A DNA stretch of 64,000 nt. Source: Asterella californica. Taxonomy: Eukaryota; Streptophyta; Marchantiopsida; Marchantiales; Aytoniaceae. This document shows, one piece after another, positions 20,461 through 32,100 of this stretch. The notes under the pieces are model-generated. The model made no database searches, was not told where the DNA came from, and saw only the letters and a list, made by a program, of their open reading frames with translations. Numbering within the stretch: the first letter of the stretch is position 1; every line of letters starts with the position of its first letter. The DNA lies in assembly GCA_036924285.1 (NCBI GenBank), contig JAYKYS010000012.1, positions 10,912,001 to 10,976,000 on the forward strand, written 5' to 3'. Made by a program: the position numbers and the translations under genes.

Positions 20461-21031
20461 CTGACTCCCGACAGCCGAGATATCGTCAATTTTCGGTCGT
20501 AGGTGGTCGAACTTGCAAGAAACTTCTCCCTACGGCTTAAAACCGCGCACACCGTTCAAACGGATCGCTTGATTTGATATCCGTCTTCTCTGGTAGGTAG
20601 ATCTAGCTGCCCTAAATCCAATGAGATCCCAAACAAGCCGTTTGGAGTTTCTCTTGCAAAACCACGCAAGAAATTTGGTCACAGGTTGCAAAAACTGACG
20701 TAAATCGACTCCCTGTGGCCCAAACTCGCTCATCACATCCAAACCAACAATCCAATCCACGTACAGTCTTCTCCTATGCGTAGATGAAGACTCCCTGATA
20801 GCATAGGCACCAAGAACGAAGAGATTGGCTCCCCGACGCGAAGAACAACCCAATCTCAGATCGCATGCGATGAAAAACTGATGTAAGCGCTTCCCTACAA
20901 GTCAATTTCATTCAGAACTCCCAAACCGTCCGATGAAACTTCGTATCGTCTTCAATTTCATGTAGAACTCGGTGTTTTGATCCCGATGGATCCAAGGACA
21001 GCAAGTTTGGACTCCGGAACGGTCCGAACGG
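20461..21031 (-). repeat. Fragment of LTR family K, part 1
   Basis: It matches 2931-3510 of the inverted K LTR (for example CGGCTTAAAACCGC and ACCAAGAACGAAGAG). It is interrupted at 21032 by solo LTR C1 and continues at 22760. A 107-codon frame (20530-20853) lies inside; its counterpart in the inverted LTR is not a recognisable protein. Confidence 0.8.
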
Positions 21032-22759
21032 TGTCGTGATGTGAATTATTCCACATAGTGAATAAATTCGCCTCTCAGTTAGAAGTTAGTCTCTCTAAGT
21101 GAAGCTAAGACCTCAGAGAAGTCGATTCTGGAGGAAGTGAGCATTCAAAAATCTGAAAACACCATGGCGTAGGTCTCGTCGCGCTGATCACCGTGGTATG
21201 TTCAAAAGTTGCAAACGGAGTTGCAGGCGAAAAGTTACTTGGAGTTCTTCTACAAGATTTCTGATACCGGTAAATTTACCATAAATCAGAGTGAGTTCGA
21301 AAAATACTTTTTAGATTTTTCTGATCTAGATTGTAGTATGTAGTATTTGATTAAAATTCGAAATGTACAAAAAGAGCATGTCTAGAGAAAGTTATGGCAC
21401 TTCGTGTTAGCAAAGGAAAGACGAAATACCACAGCTTCCTAGCATATTAGCTTAGAAACTGGTCTTCAAAACCAGTTGTGAGATCAGCTTCCATGGTGTA
21501 GCTGAGAAACTTGTAGGGAGGAGGTCTCCGGATCAAATCCCTTCAGACTCACAACCGGCTTGGAGTAGGCTGGTCCCTTCGGGGGATTATGAGGGGCACC
21601 AAGTTGCCTAGGGGCGGGACACTAGATGTCTCTTAAACGCACCGTGAATGCGGGACGCCTCCGTCTACCCCTGCACTAGTGCAGTCACCTAGTGTGGATG
21701 CTAGAGGGAGATTACCACCGGGTTTCGAAATGGACCTCTCACCTTCGGGTTGGCGAGGTAATTAATACGGATTCGGTTGCGGCCCTCTAAGTCCTGGGGT
21801 AGCGAGATGGCATCAATGATACTCCAAGTCGGTACCAATTCTTTTGTAGAAAAATGTAGAGTTCGAAATATTATTCACTTGGGTCGAAAAATCAAGTGAA
21901 ACTGATACCTGAGGCAATACTTAAGACATTTCGAAGTTTAAGGGGGTCGGGAAACGACAATGATGATAACTCGGGCTCCACGTGTCAGAACGAGGTGATT
22001 CCGGTGGTCAGAGGTAGCCGTGGTGGAGTTACTTCGAGTGGAGATGTCAAATGCTGACTGTACAGCCGAGACGGTGGCCGTCCGTACAGATGAACCTGCG
22101 AAGCTTAGTGAAATAGTCTTCTTACGTGTAGATTTTTTACCAGTGATTTAATTTTCTGCTGCCATCTGTTTAGGGTATCTTTTACCTCTGCCAGGTGACA
22201 GTGAAGGATGCGTAGGATGGAGGAAAACCCAGAGGGGTGTACTCCGGAGGGAGAGAATTCTCAGACCATTGTGAATTATCGCATTATCGCAGATTGTCGA
22301 TCATCGAGCAGTGTAGAGTTTACCGTGCAAGAGCTATCGAGTAGAAGAAATCGAAGAGTTAGGAAAAGATTTTACAGAGATTACGCCTGGAGAGATTTCT
22401 GACTGATCAAAGTTTTGATATCAAGAGAATGAGAGTAGAGAGCAGAATCGAGTAGAGAGGAGACCAAGAACTTGTACGTGTATCTTTCGGAATAGAAAAC
22501 AGGAAGCTTCTAGGTGAACGCGCTGGTGCTTCACATGAGCAGTTTTCTAATATTCTGAGTTACTGAACGTGAGCTTTGCAATCTGAATGACCTCGAGTTG
22601 AAGATCTACTTGCGCGCCGTGTGTTTTATCTTGGCCAGATCGAGAACGTGGTGGTGTGTTTTCTTACGATCCGTATTCCGTGTGTGGTTTTCGCCCTCTT
22701 CTTCACGATAGTATCACAGCTAGAAGGTTCGCCCTTCCCAGGAAACTCTCGCCTCGACA
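21032..22759 (+). repeat. Solo LTR C1
   Basis: It starts TGTCGTGATG and ends GCCTCGACA, 1728 bp, with a perfect 4-bp target duplication ACGG on each side. It matches the 3' LTR of element C at 41729-43374 along its length, with a tRNA-like module at 21475-21553. It lies in a K-family LTR fragment that is continuous across the site. No internal element sequence remains, so it arose by LTR-LTR recombination. Confidence 0.9.
21475..21553 (+). ncRNA. tRNA-like module inside LTR C1
   Basis: TTGTGAG and CTCACAA at the two ends could pair as a 7-bp acceptor-like stem. A possible A box (TGGTGTAGCTGAGAAAC) and a B-box-like GGATCAAATCC lie between, with tRNA-like spacing. The same module occurs at the corresponding place in the other two C LTR copies (about 37574-37653 and 42172-42250). 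It may be an old SINE head fixed in the LTR family. It is not a functional tRNA gene: I cannot fold a convincing anticodon arm. Confidence 0.5.
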
Positions 22760-22865
22760 ACGGTCCAACTCTCCTTCATAGATCACCGAAGCACCCCAAA
22801 TCTCTCTCGTTGCGTCTCAATTTCATCCAAAACACACTTATCATCCCACATATGGCTCCATGGTG
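22760..22865 (-). repeat. Fragment of LTR family K, part 2
   Basis: After the ACGG duplication the sequence continues TCCAACTCTCCTTCA and on to CAAAACACAC, matching about 3505-3590 of the inverted K LTR. It completes the copy interrupted by C1. Confidence 0.75.
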
Positions 22866-25800
22866 AAGACCAAGGTCATTGTTACGATCGCGAGGTCTTA
22901 TGACGTATTGGTTGGAAGTGCTATGTTATACTCTATGAGATTCTTGATCGACTATTAGACGGAGACAACATCTTATAGACCAAGTTGACAATCCGGTGAG
23001 GAACGAGTGAGCCGCTTATCAGTACGATTCAGTGTTAGAATCGAGACAACGGAACCTACACCATGGATGATAGCATCCGTTGCAGTTGCAAGGTTCAGTT
23101 CGACCATCACTTGGCCGGGTGAGTTGTTAGAGAGCAATGCTCATGCGGAGAATACCCCGATCTTTGAGGAGGTTGGGGACATGAGTAGCATTACTATGGT
23201 AATACCATCTGCCTTGGATGTTCCACTCAGGAGTTCGAGTGGAGAGTTGCAGCAGTATGCTGATCGGTTGGTGCAGCAGGCTTGGAGTGAAGCCTTTGTA
23301 CCGCCAATAGAGGAACAAAGGGTTGTTCTTGCTACTGACCTTGTGACTTTATCACTGTTGGATACGACTCCCATTGTATGATAGTATCCAGAGGAGGGTG
23401 TGTGTGAGATGGAGCGATTTGGAAAGATCAGCACATGTTTGACTATGGTATTACAGGCAAGCATATGAGTACAACGATACTTGTATGTGAAGAGAGATGA
23501 GATTACGAGACACATATTATTGCGTCATGTGACACGCTTGGTAGAGATATCCTGAGTTGTTACTCGTATCAATCGTTAGAGGATACCAGCGAGCATTACC
23601 ATCAAATATTTTGCTGTTGGAGGTGCATGATCTCACGGTTGTTTGTACCATTCACTTGGTTATAACCGTGTGATCATGTCAAGATCACATGCGTGCTGGA
23701 AGAGGTCAGGATTTACATGACAAGCGATCTAGTATGTTTGGGAGATGTTATTGATCTTACGGTATCTCCAGATGCATCAGATGGATTCTTCAACGTACAT
23801 CTTGAAGGACATTCTTTTATTGGGTGATGCTCGTACACAAATGATGACGGGTGTGCACCAAGTGCAGTCCTGGATTAGATCGGTAATGTTGTTAGATGTA
23901 GCAAGAGTGAGATCTCGTGCACATCATCCACGGTTGTGATGGACGAACTTATTATCAGAGAGGTGCTCAAGCGCGCACATGATGCAGTGAGACGATCAAC
24001 GCACATCACGGTTGATGACATCTTGGATGCACGACGACGATCTCAAGTAATGAGAGTCTATGTCACCCATGACAGTGATGAACCTAGTGGGACGACCCAC
24101 TTTGATGAGCTTTCCAAAATCACATGCTTACAAAGATGGAAGACCTAGGCTTGTGTGAGATGCTCAGTTATAGTAGTTTGTGGAGCCCAATGCCGATGAG
24201 AGTGAGCGAGCAATGGATTTCTCTACAAGTACGATGGCAGTAGCTTTGATGTCGGAGGCTTCACGTCGTCTGGTGTTGGATCAAGCAATGGACTTGAACT
24301 GCTTGACGTGGATTGTTAGCCTTGGATTGACTGCATCGGCTGCGATCGACGGATATTACTGCTCGGACACTTCTGAGCTCTTTGCCTATCGAGGCAGTGG
24401 AGACAAAGATTGAGGATGAGACGTGTGAAGTTTGTAATCCTTGGACATCATGAGATGCAATAGAAGAGAGTGTGGAGCTTGCAGCTAGAGCTACAGGAGT
24501 TTTTTGCACAGTGGAGGTTGTTGGTGGTGAGCAGAAAGAAACTACTCTAGAGACTGCAAGATAGCAATCAACGACTTCGTCTTCTACGTCTAGCATGGTG
24601 ACATAGAATACTTGGGAGCTAGAGATTGAACCCAAGCTTATAGGAGAAGAGAGACGAAGAGTTAAGAGATTCTTGAAGAGCTACAAGAATTGTTATATCT
24701 TCAATATGAAGGATTTGGATACCTTGAAGAAACCACGTATACGGATGGACTTGACTAGTGACACATCAATCTTTCGATGTCTTTATAGATACATTGACAT
24801 GGAGAGAGCCTTGACTCAGAGTAGGACTCAAGACTTGTTGGAGATTGGGTTGGTGGAGATGTCGTATGAAAAGTATGCATCTGTCATAGTTATGCCAAAA
24901 CAGAGAAGGATATGTACGGCAACTACACGGATAGACGGATGTGTGGAAACTATCGTCCTATCAATCGGCAAACGAAGTCTGATAAGTATGTCATGCTGAC
25001 ACCTGAGGAGATCTTTGATGCAATGGTGCATGTGAAGGTCTTCAATACTTTGGACCTTCGAGCAAGGTATCATCAGTTGCTGGTGAGAGAAGAAGATAAG
25101 TCCAAGACAGCATTCTGGAGAATTGACTCTCACGACAAGGATTGTTTGTATCAGTGGCAGTTCTTATCATTTGAGTTAAAGAACGCCCCTACTGAGTTCC
25201 AAAAGGTGATGGACAGCATCCTAGCAGGACTAGATTTTGTTTGATGTTATATTGACGACATCTTAGTCTATAGTGCTACAGTGGAGGAGCACGAGAGACA
25301 CTTACAGAACGTGTTCGAGCGGTTGCGAGCTCATGGGTTGGAGTTACACCTTTGGAAGTGCAAGTTCTTCCAGGAGTTGGTAGAGTATCTGGACCACACC
25401 ATCTATCCAGGTGGGTTGGGTGTTCAACAGAAGAAGGTTGAGACTATTGCACGTATCTCACTTCTCACATATGTGAGTCGAGTTCGGACATTTGTTGGTT
25501 TGGTGAACTTCTATTGTCGATACGTGAATGGGTTTAGTGCAATTACAAAACTATTGACCAAGCAGATGAAGGTGGACCACGAGTGACAATGAGGAGATGA
25601 GTAAGAGCGAGCTTTTGTAGAACTCAAGGATAAGTTGACATCTGCTCTCATCTTGTGGAGACTCGTTAGGGGGCGTCCTTTCCAACTGCACACTGATTGG
25701 AGTATGTTGGGACTTGGAGCAATGCTGACTCAGCATGACGATGAGAAAAAGGAGTTTATGGTGACGTATGCAAGTCGTTCCAACAATTCAATGACGGCGA

Positions 25801-27341
25801 GATATAGTTCGTATGAGAGAGTGTTTGGCAGTAGTGTGAGTTGTTGCACACTTCCGATGTTATCTGTTTGAGAGCCCTTTTACTCTCATCACTGATCACC
25901 AGTCGCTCAAGTGGTTGATGAAGTCAGACAAGCTTACAGAGAAGCATGCACGAGTGAGCAAGATCAGACTGGAGCTCGATGACATGACGAGGTTGATGAA
26001 GAGATGGTGCCAGGATGGCATGCATATGTCTTTCTTTGTGTGTTGGCAATGAACTCTAGTATGGAGAGTCAGATCGTATCTTTCTCAGGTTAGAGAATAG
26101 ATGGTGAGTCTCCGGATCATGAGGGTGGAGATGGTCTTACAGATCAGCGAGATATCCATGACGAGGTGACATTAGTAATGGAGTATCTACATACAAGTCT
26201 GACGGTAGACACAGTAAGTGCCAAGGAGCGAGATCGCGTCCTCCAACGAGCGAAGAGATTTCAGCGAGAAAGACGACATGTACTTCAAGTGTGATCGAGT
26301 ACGAGCATCATTTAATGCTCCTACTCCACAGTTATACCCTTTATCAATTATGGGGTTGGGTTATCGTTGGAGTTTGGATTTTGCAAGATCCTTACCGCTG
26401 ACCGTACATCACTACCGGTATGTGTTGCTGATGGTGGAGCACTTCTCCAAGTGGATTGAGTTTGTGGCATAACTCGAACCCGACAAGACGAGTGAGAGGA
26501 CACCGTATGCGTTCTTAGACCGATGTTGAGTCATTTTGGAGCACTAGCCGAAGTGTTGACGAACCAAGGTATAGAGTTTCTTGGTGAGTTTTAGGCCTTG
26601 TGTGATCAAGCGCTGATTGATCATCGAACTACATCTCGAGATCATCTTGAGACGGACGGTTTGGCAGAAAGGGTTGTTCAGACGGTGAAGAGAGGATTGT
26701 GCAAGTATGGCTTGCAGAAGGACCATTTGAGAGACAGGGATGTGGAGTTACCATGGTTGGCTATGGGCTACCGGTTTAGCCGGCAAGCGTCTTTGGCTTC
26801 GTTCTCACTGTATTTTCTATTGTACGGCCGAGATCCAGATCTACCTTCGGTCATTCGTTGTTATTCTGCTGAGGTGCTGAACCTTGATGACTCGAACATG
26901 GGGTGAGAGCATGTTCTCAATGAGCCGAGATATTTCGGAGAGTTATGTCTATGACTTTTGAAAACGTAGCGATTGCTCAACATAGAGACTTGTTGCGATA
27001 TGCGAGGAGGAGGTTATCACCCATCGATTTGCAAGTTTCATCTTGGTGATTATATCTATCTACAGCAGATTGCGTCGACGAGGTTGGATGTGATCGCAAT
27101 GCGTACTATTTTACGAGTGTGTGAGGTGTTACCTTCTGGAGTACTCATGTTAGAGGGTCGTGATGATGTTTTTGGAAAGATCATGTGCGTAATTGCACGC
27201 CATGTCATCTTTCAAACATCGATGGTACCGTTGATCCAAGCTTAGCGGTTGTACGTGCGGACTTGAGGAGTATGTTGTGTGGATATGCTGATGGAGTAGC
27301 CCGTATGTTGGTGTGTGATGGTTTTTTGAGAAGTTGACACA
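22866..27341 (+). pseudogene. Element F: decayed Ty3/gypsy gag-pol
   Basis: Pieces of one polyprotein lie in order across frames. RT (about 24720-25570) shows CGNYRPINRQTKSDKY, FNTLDLRARYHQLLVREEDK, LKNAPTEFQKVMD and, after a nonsense codon at 25242, CYIDDILVYS. RNase H is near 25680-25840 (LHTDWSMLGLGAML; VTYASRSNNSMTARYSSYE). Integrase core is near 26340-26900 (GYRWSLDFARSLPL; TDGLAERVVQTVKRGL; YFLLYGRDPDLPS), and a C-terminal basic region is near 27030-27240. The first 1.8 kb should be gag but is too damaged to delimit. Many stops and frameshifts; non-functional. Its family differs from A, B and C. Confidence 0.85.
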
Positions 27342-27686
27342 TGTCGTGTTTGACTCCACCTCTCAGTGTCATTCTTATTGGACGGTTGGTTTGTCTTCGA
27401 TGTATATAGCAGGGATAATCAATTAGATCTTTGTGTGGTATGGATTGCAGACATGCAACTAATGATGGGACGATGTAGCACTCGACCTCCTGATCCTTGC
27501 ACCCACGAAGGTGTATATCACGTAGTTGAGATATGAAGCTATCTGGAGTTAGAGTGACATAAGCGTCAGTTAGGGATGATTGTGGTACACTTGTGTATGT
27601 ATATGACATCCTCCATGTGTTATGTGTACGTGTTGTGTATCTCTAACAGTGATGTATGTTGTGTAGCGATATGTATGTGCACGACA
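27342..27686. repeat. Possible short LTR of element F
   Basis: TGTCGTGTTTG to GTGCACGACA, 345 bp with 7-bp inverted termini TGTCGTG/CACGACA, beginning just after the F integrase tail. The last 100 bases recur at 27986-28085 (TATGACATC, then CATGTGTTATGT). The preceding polypurine tract is weak, so the 5' boundary is uncertain. Confidence 0.45.
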
Positions 27687-27985
27687 ACGGTCACGTCGGT
27701 TTAGCACCTCGATTAGTTGACCGAGTGCAGAGTGGCTAATCCCGGTAGGGTCATTAGTGCCGTTAGGGTGGGTTCTTGAGCTAGCTCCACTAGGGGTATA
27801 CTTCGCAAGTAGGACTTGTAAGCTTTAGTTCTTCGAGTTGAGCCTTCAAGCTCTTAGCTATGGTAGATAGTCTTGTTGATCACAATCTGGATTCTCTGAT
27901 GCACAAGGTGGATTTGGTTCAATTTTAGTGGTTGTTTAGTGACGGTTGGCATGATGGAGTGAGTACATATCATTTATTATTGTGT
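27687..27985. other. Unassigned spacer between two F-type LTR ends
   Basis: No coding frame or recognised repeat is visible in this 299-bp stretch. Confidence 0.5.
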
Positions 27986-28085
27986 TACACTTGTGTATGT
28001 GTATGACATCATCCATGTGTTATGTATACGTGTGGTGTATCTCTGACAGCGGTGTATGTTGTGTAGCGATGTGTATGTGCACGAC
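27986..28085 (-). repeat. Partial LTR end similar to 27587-27686
   Basis: About 100 bases match the distal end of the preceding LTR-like block and end GTGCACGACA at 28085. On the minus strand it starts TGTCGTGCAC and directly abuts the J gag fragment. Confidence 0.6.
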
Positions 28086-28183
28086 AGTGCAGTGAAGCTC
28101 TTCCTACTCTTGCCTAGCAAGATTAGCTATTGCCTTCTCCACTCTTCTCCAGTCAGATGTGACACCCCTTCTGTAGCACGATC
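28086..28183 (-). pseudogene. Element J gag fragment, part 3
   Basis: Minus-strand codons in shifting frames read RATEGVSHLTGEEW, then VEKAIANLARQE, matching element A Gag around 200-225 (TDWKEVEEAVSLLAKRQ). It continues the J segment at 36934-37163 across element B; the GATC at 28180-28183 is repeated at 36934-36937. Confidence 0.75.
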
Positions 28184-29103
28184 TGTAAACCCTCCGCGGT
28201 CCTATCGATCAACTACCCCCCCCCCCCGATCTCTCAACCTCCACGATCGTCAACCACGAATCTGCAACATGTCGGACCTGTCTCTCACTCAGGGGTCACC
28301 TCTGATGGCTTTGATGGAAGCACACCATGAACTTGAAGCGAAAATGCTGAGTTCACTCATTCATACACCCACAAACTTATCAACTAAAAATCTCCTTAAA
28401 CACCTTAACTAAAATCCTCCATTCTAACGACGTCTCTCAAGTTCTCACATGCTAAAAATATCCCACACTCTCTATATTACTCAGGTTGTCATTACGACAA
28501 TGTGAAAACAAGGATGAGGAGCTCTTCTCTACTCCTCTATTTATACATTCTAGGTTTTTACTTTGGTACCCTCCGGTAACTCAGCCGTAACTACTTTTAC
28601 CGGGTTTTACTAAGATATTACTTAAGGTAAAAGCATTGATCACATGGGCTTTTTACCTTTTGACATGGGCTTATTCCTTCAAAGTCAACAACTTCTAGAA
28701 GGATTCTGGAATATTCTCAAGGAATCTCGAATTTCCACCCCCTCTCTACACTAAGACCCACTAAAAAGGAAACATGTGGAATCTCTTCTTGTTTTTAATG
28801 CCCACAAAGTCCACAACTTTAATCCAACCACTAATATCAAGTCAAAAAGGAGATAAGGGATACTTTCCACCCCCTTTCTACCTTTTAGACAAGATGACAA
28901 GATAGTAGTGCTCACTCTTTAGCAAATATCTGAATTCTGCCAAAAGTACAGCTAAGTTTAACCATAATTAACTTTTAGCTAGTCATGACTAACTTGATAC
29001 CTCCTTAAAATACTTTGGCAGCAAATAAACATTCTCAACACTTAGTTATAACTAAACACCTTACTAATAGACAAACTTCATATGTGTAACATAGGTCGTT
29101 ACA
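28184..29103 (-). repeat. 3' LTR of element B
   Basis: It matches 36021-36933. A run of C residues near 28220 is longer than in the other LTR and largely explains the 7-bp length difference. On the minus strand a tract GTCCGGGGGTAAAA (29104-29117) directly precedes it as polypurine tract. Confidence 0.95.
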
Positions 29104-29116
29104 TTTTACCCCCGGA

Positions 29117-32100
29117 CTAAATTTTCGCTCCGTCCTCGGAGTGAAGAGAGAACTTTCGTCGATGAAACAACTTCAACTTGTCATGATTTACCCGATCGAA
29201 TCTCCTTCCTCTCAGCTCGTGAAGGTCATATGTGAAGTTGCTCCACACCTTATCTACAACAAAAGGACCAAAATATCTCGGAAGAAACTTCTTCCTAGCC
29301 CTCTTGAATCTGATAGCATCATACAACATAACCCAATCTCCGACTTGAAAAGGTTTTACCTCCCTCTTGCCCAACCGTTTGTCGTAACTCTTCTTTTGAT
29401 ACGCCTGAGCTCGTTCCATCCGGATCATTGCTACCGCTCGGGTCTCTTCCAACTCCATGAGTTGCTCTTTTCTTGATCTGACCACGTCTTCTCTCCTCGA
29501 CCTTTTCAACTTTCGTTGAATAGTTTGAAAAGTATCCAATTCGAATTGGATCGGCAATTTGGACTCCACTCCATAAACCAGTCGAAATGAAGAGTACCCA
29601 GTAGAAGTCTTTGTTGTCGTTCGATACTCCCATAAGATGACATGTAGCCTCTTATCCCAAGTATGTTTCGCAGTCTCAACACCAGCATCTTTGGCGAGCA
29701 TCATACAAAGTGTAAGATTGGTCTTCTCCGCAAGACCATTGGCATTTGGTTTGTATGAGGTCGTTACTCGTGTCTTGATAGAAAAGTGTTGTAGCATAGC
29801 AGTAGTCATGCTCCTTACAAACTCTCCTCCTCTATCCGAGACCAACTCTAACGGACATCCAAATCTTGTGATGATCCTCTCCCATAAGAATCTACCGACT
29901 TCTGTTTCATTGGTCTCTCTCAAAGGTCTAGCCTCTACCCACTTGATACAATAGTCGGTGACGACTACAATGTATCTATTGCCTCGAGGTGTCTTATTAA
30001 GAGGACCTACAAAGTCAATACCCCACTTCTCAAATGGCCCTAATATTGGAATTGATCTTAACGGAGGTGTTCTAGTAGACTTCAGAGCAAATGCTTGACA
30101 TACGTCGCAAGTTTTGCAATAGTCTAAACACTCTTTGAAAATCCCTCTCCAGTGATAACCCGCATCCAAAATCTTGAAGGCTGTTATCTTACCAGCAAAG
30201 TGACCTCCGCAAACAGTTCCATCGTGAAACTCGTGCATTAGCTTGAATGCCTCCTTCTGACCAACTGCTCTCCTTAGTAAACCATCTGCTCCTTGATGAA
30301 ATAGAATTTCCTCCACCATGGTGTAAGGTTTGCATCTCTTGATCAACGCGTTACGTTCTCGGGTATGCATACCTTCTGGAAAAGAGCCATCTGCAAGGAA
30401 ACTCCAGATTTCCTTGTACTCGTCCGGTATCTCCTCAATGCTTGTGATGGTCATCAGATGCTCGTCTGGAAATGAATCATCAAACGGTTCTTCTCCCTCA
30501 TCATCATAAGCCCTCGACAAAAGATCAGCATTCGCATGCTTTTTCCCTGGTCTATCTTCGATCACGTAATCGTATTCTGTTAGAAAGATCTTCCAACGAG
30601 CAATACGACCTTCAGAATTAGGCTTATTAAAGATATACTTTAAAGCCTTGTGATCTGTGACTATGGAAAATTTCCCTCCTAGCAAGTAGTGTCGAAATTT
30701 CTTCAATCCAAAGATCACCGCTAATCATTCTCGTTCAGTCACGGAGTAATTCTTCTCCGCTGGAACCATCTGCCTACTAGCATAAGCTATAGGATGATCA
30801 TGCCCATCTTCATCTAGCTGACTTAATGTACATCCGATTGCTACATTGGAGGCATCCGTATACTAAATGCTTTACTCCACTCAAGTTTAGCAAGTATAGG
30901 AGCTGTCACCAATGCCTTTTTCAGCTCCTCAAATGTTTCCTTTGCCTTTTGATCATGCACTATCAAGTCAAAATCAACTCCCTTCTTCATGTACATAGTC
31001 AAAGCTATTGCTTTGTTTGAGAAGGAAAAGACAAACCTACGATAATATCCAACCATGCCAAGAAATTGCCTCAATTTTGTCAAGTTGATCGGAAATGAAA
31101 GATCCACAATCTTCTTCACCTTCTCAGGATCTACCGCAATCCCATTCTTGGAAATGATGTGCCCTAACAATAGACCTTCTTCGCAGCCAAAGATGCACTT
31201 CTCTGGATTTAGAGAAGCGTTGGCTTGCTCCAACCGCTGCAAAACTTTGATCGCATGATCAAAGTGGTCCTCCTTTCTTCCGTACACACAGAAATCGTCA
31301 ATGAAATCCCGAACAAAGTTCCCTATGAATGGTTCAAACACCTTGTTCATGAACCTTTGAAACGTGGCCGGAGCATTACACAGTCCGAATGACATCACTC
31401 GAAATGCAAATGTTCCCCAAGGAGTAGTGAAAGTAGTCAACTGTTGGTACTCCTGTGCTATCTTGATCTGGTTGTATCCACTATAACCATCACCAAAGCT
31501 GTACCACTCATGACCAGCAACTTCCTCCAAAATCTCATCTATAAATGGTAGAGGGTAATAATCCTTCTTGGTAACTGCATTCAACTTTTTATAGTCTATG
31601 CACACTCGCAGCTTACCATTCTTCTTCTTGACAATCACAATGGGTGAAACCCATTCTGAGTTCTCCATCTCATAGATGAAACTCGCCTCCTTCAACTTGT
31701 CTATCTCCTCCTTGACCATCATTGCCGTTGTGGGATTGACCCTTCTCTGCTTCTGTCGAACTGGTCTTGCGTGCTCCTCCAATTCGATTCGATGAGTCTC
31801 GAGAGTCACCTCCTTCAAATCCTTGTAGCTGAAAGCAAACACATGGATATATTTTCGAAATATATCTAGGAATCTACTTTTCTCCTCTTGAGTGACATTG
31901 ATACCAAACTTCAGGGTAGAGAGTCTTCTCACAATCTCTGCCTCACTCAACTCTTCTTTGTCAGGATCTTTCTCCACTGCTGGTCGAGGCAACAAGTCAA
32001 TAGCACTAAGCTGATGTAATGATTCATTTCGACCAAATCCTTCGTCCACAGACGAGGATTCTTGATCGTAAGAATCTCCGGTATCTACTTCTGAGACACT

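Noticed and set aside
21475..21553. Functional tRNA gene in LTR C1
   Set aside because: The acceptor-like ends pair and B-box-like sequence is present, but I could not find a convincing anticodon arm, and the module is repeated within an LTR family.
22866..24700. Separate genes in small frames upstream of the element F RT
   Set aside because: They lie where gag of F is expected, in several frames, and none carries a recognisable motif.
28215..28235. Poly-C tract in the 3' LTR of element B as a regulatory feature
   Set aside because: Absent from the partner LTR; a homopolymer expansion or assembly error is more likely.
30722..30860. A programmed frameshift between the two long ORFs of element B
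   Set aside because: The break lies inside RNase H, the reading resumes with a separate TGA, and no slippery heptamer was seen; simple mutation explains it.
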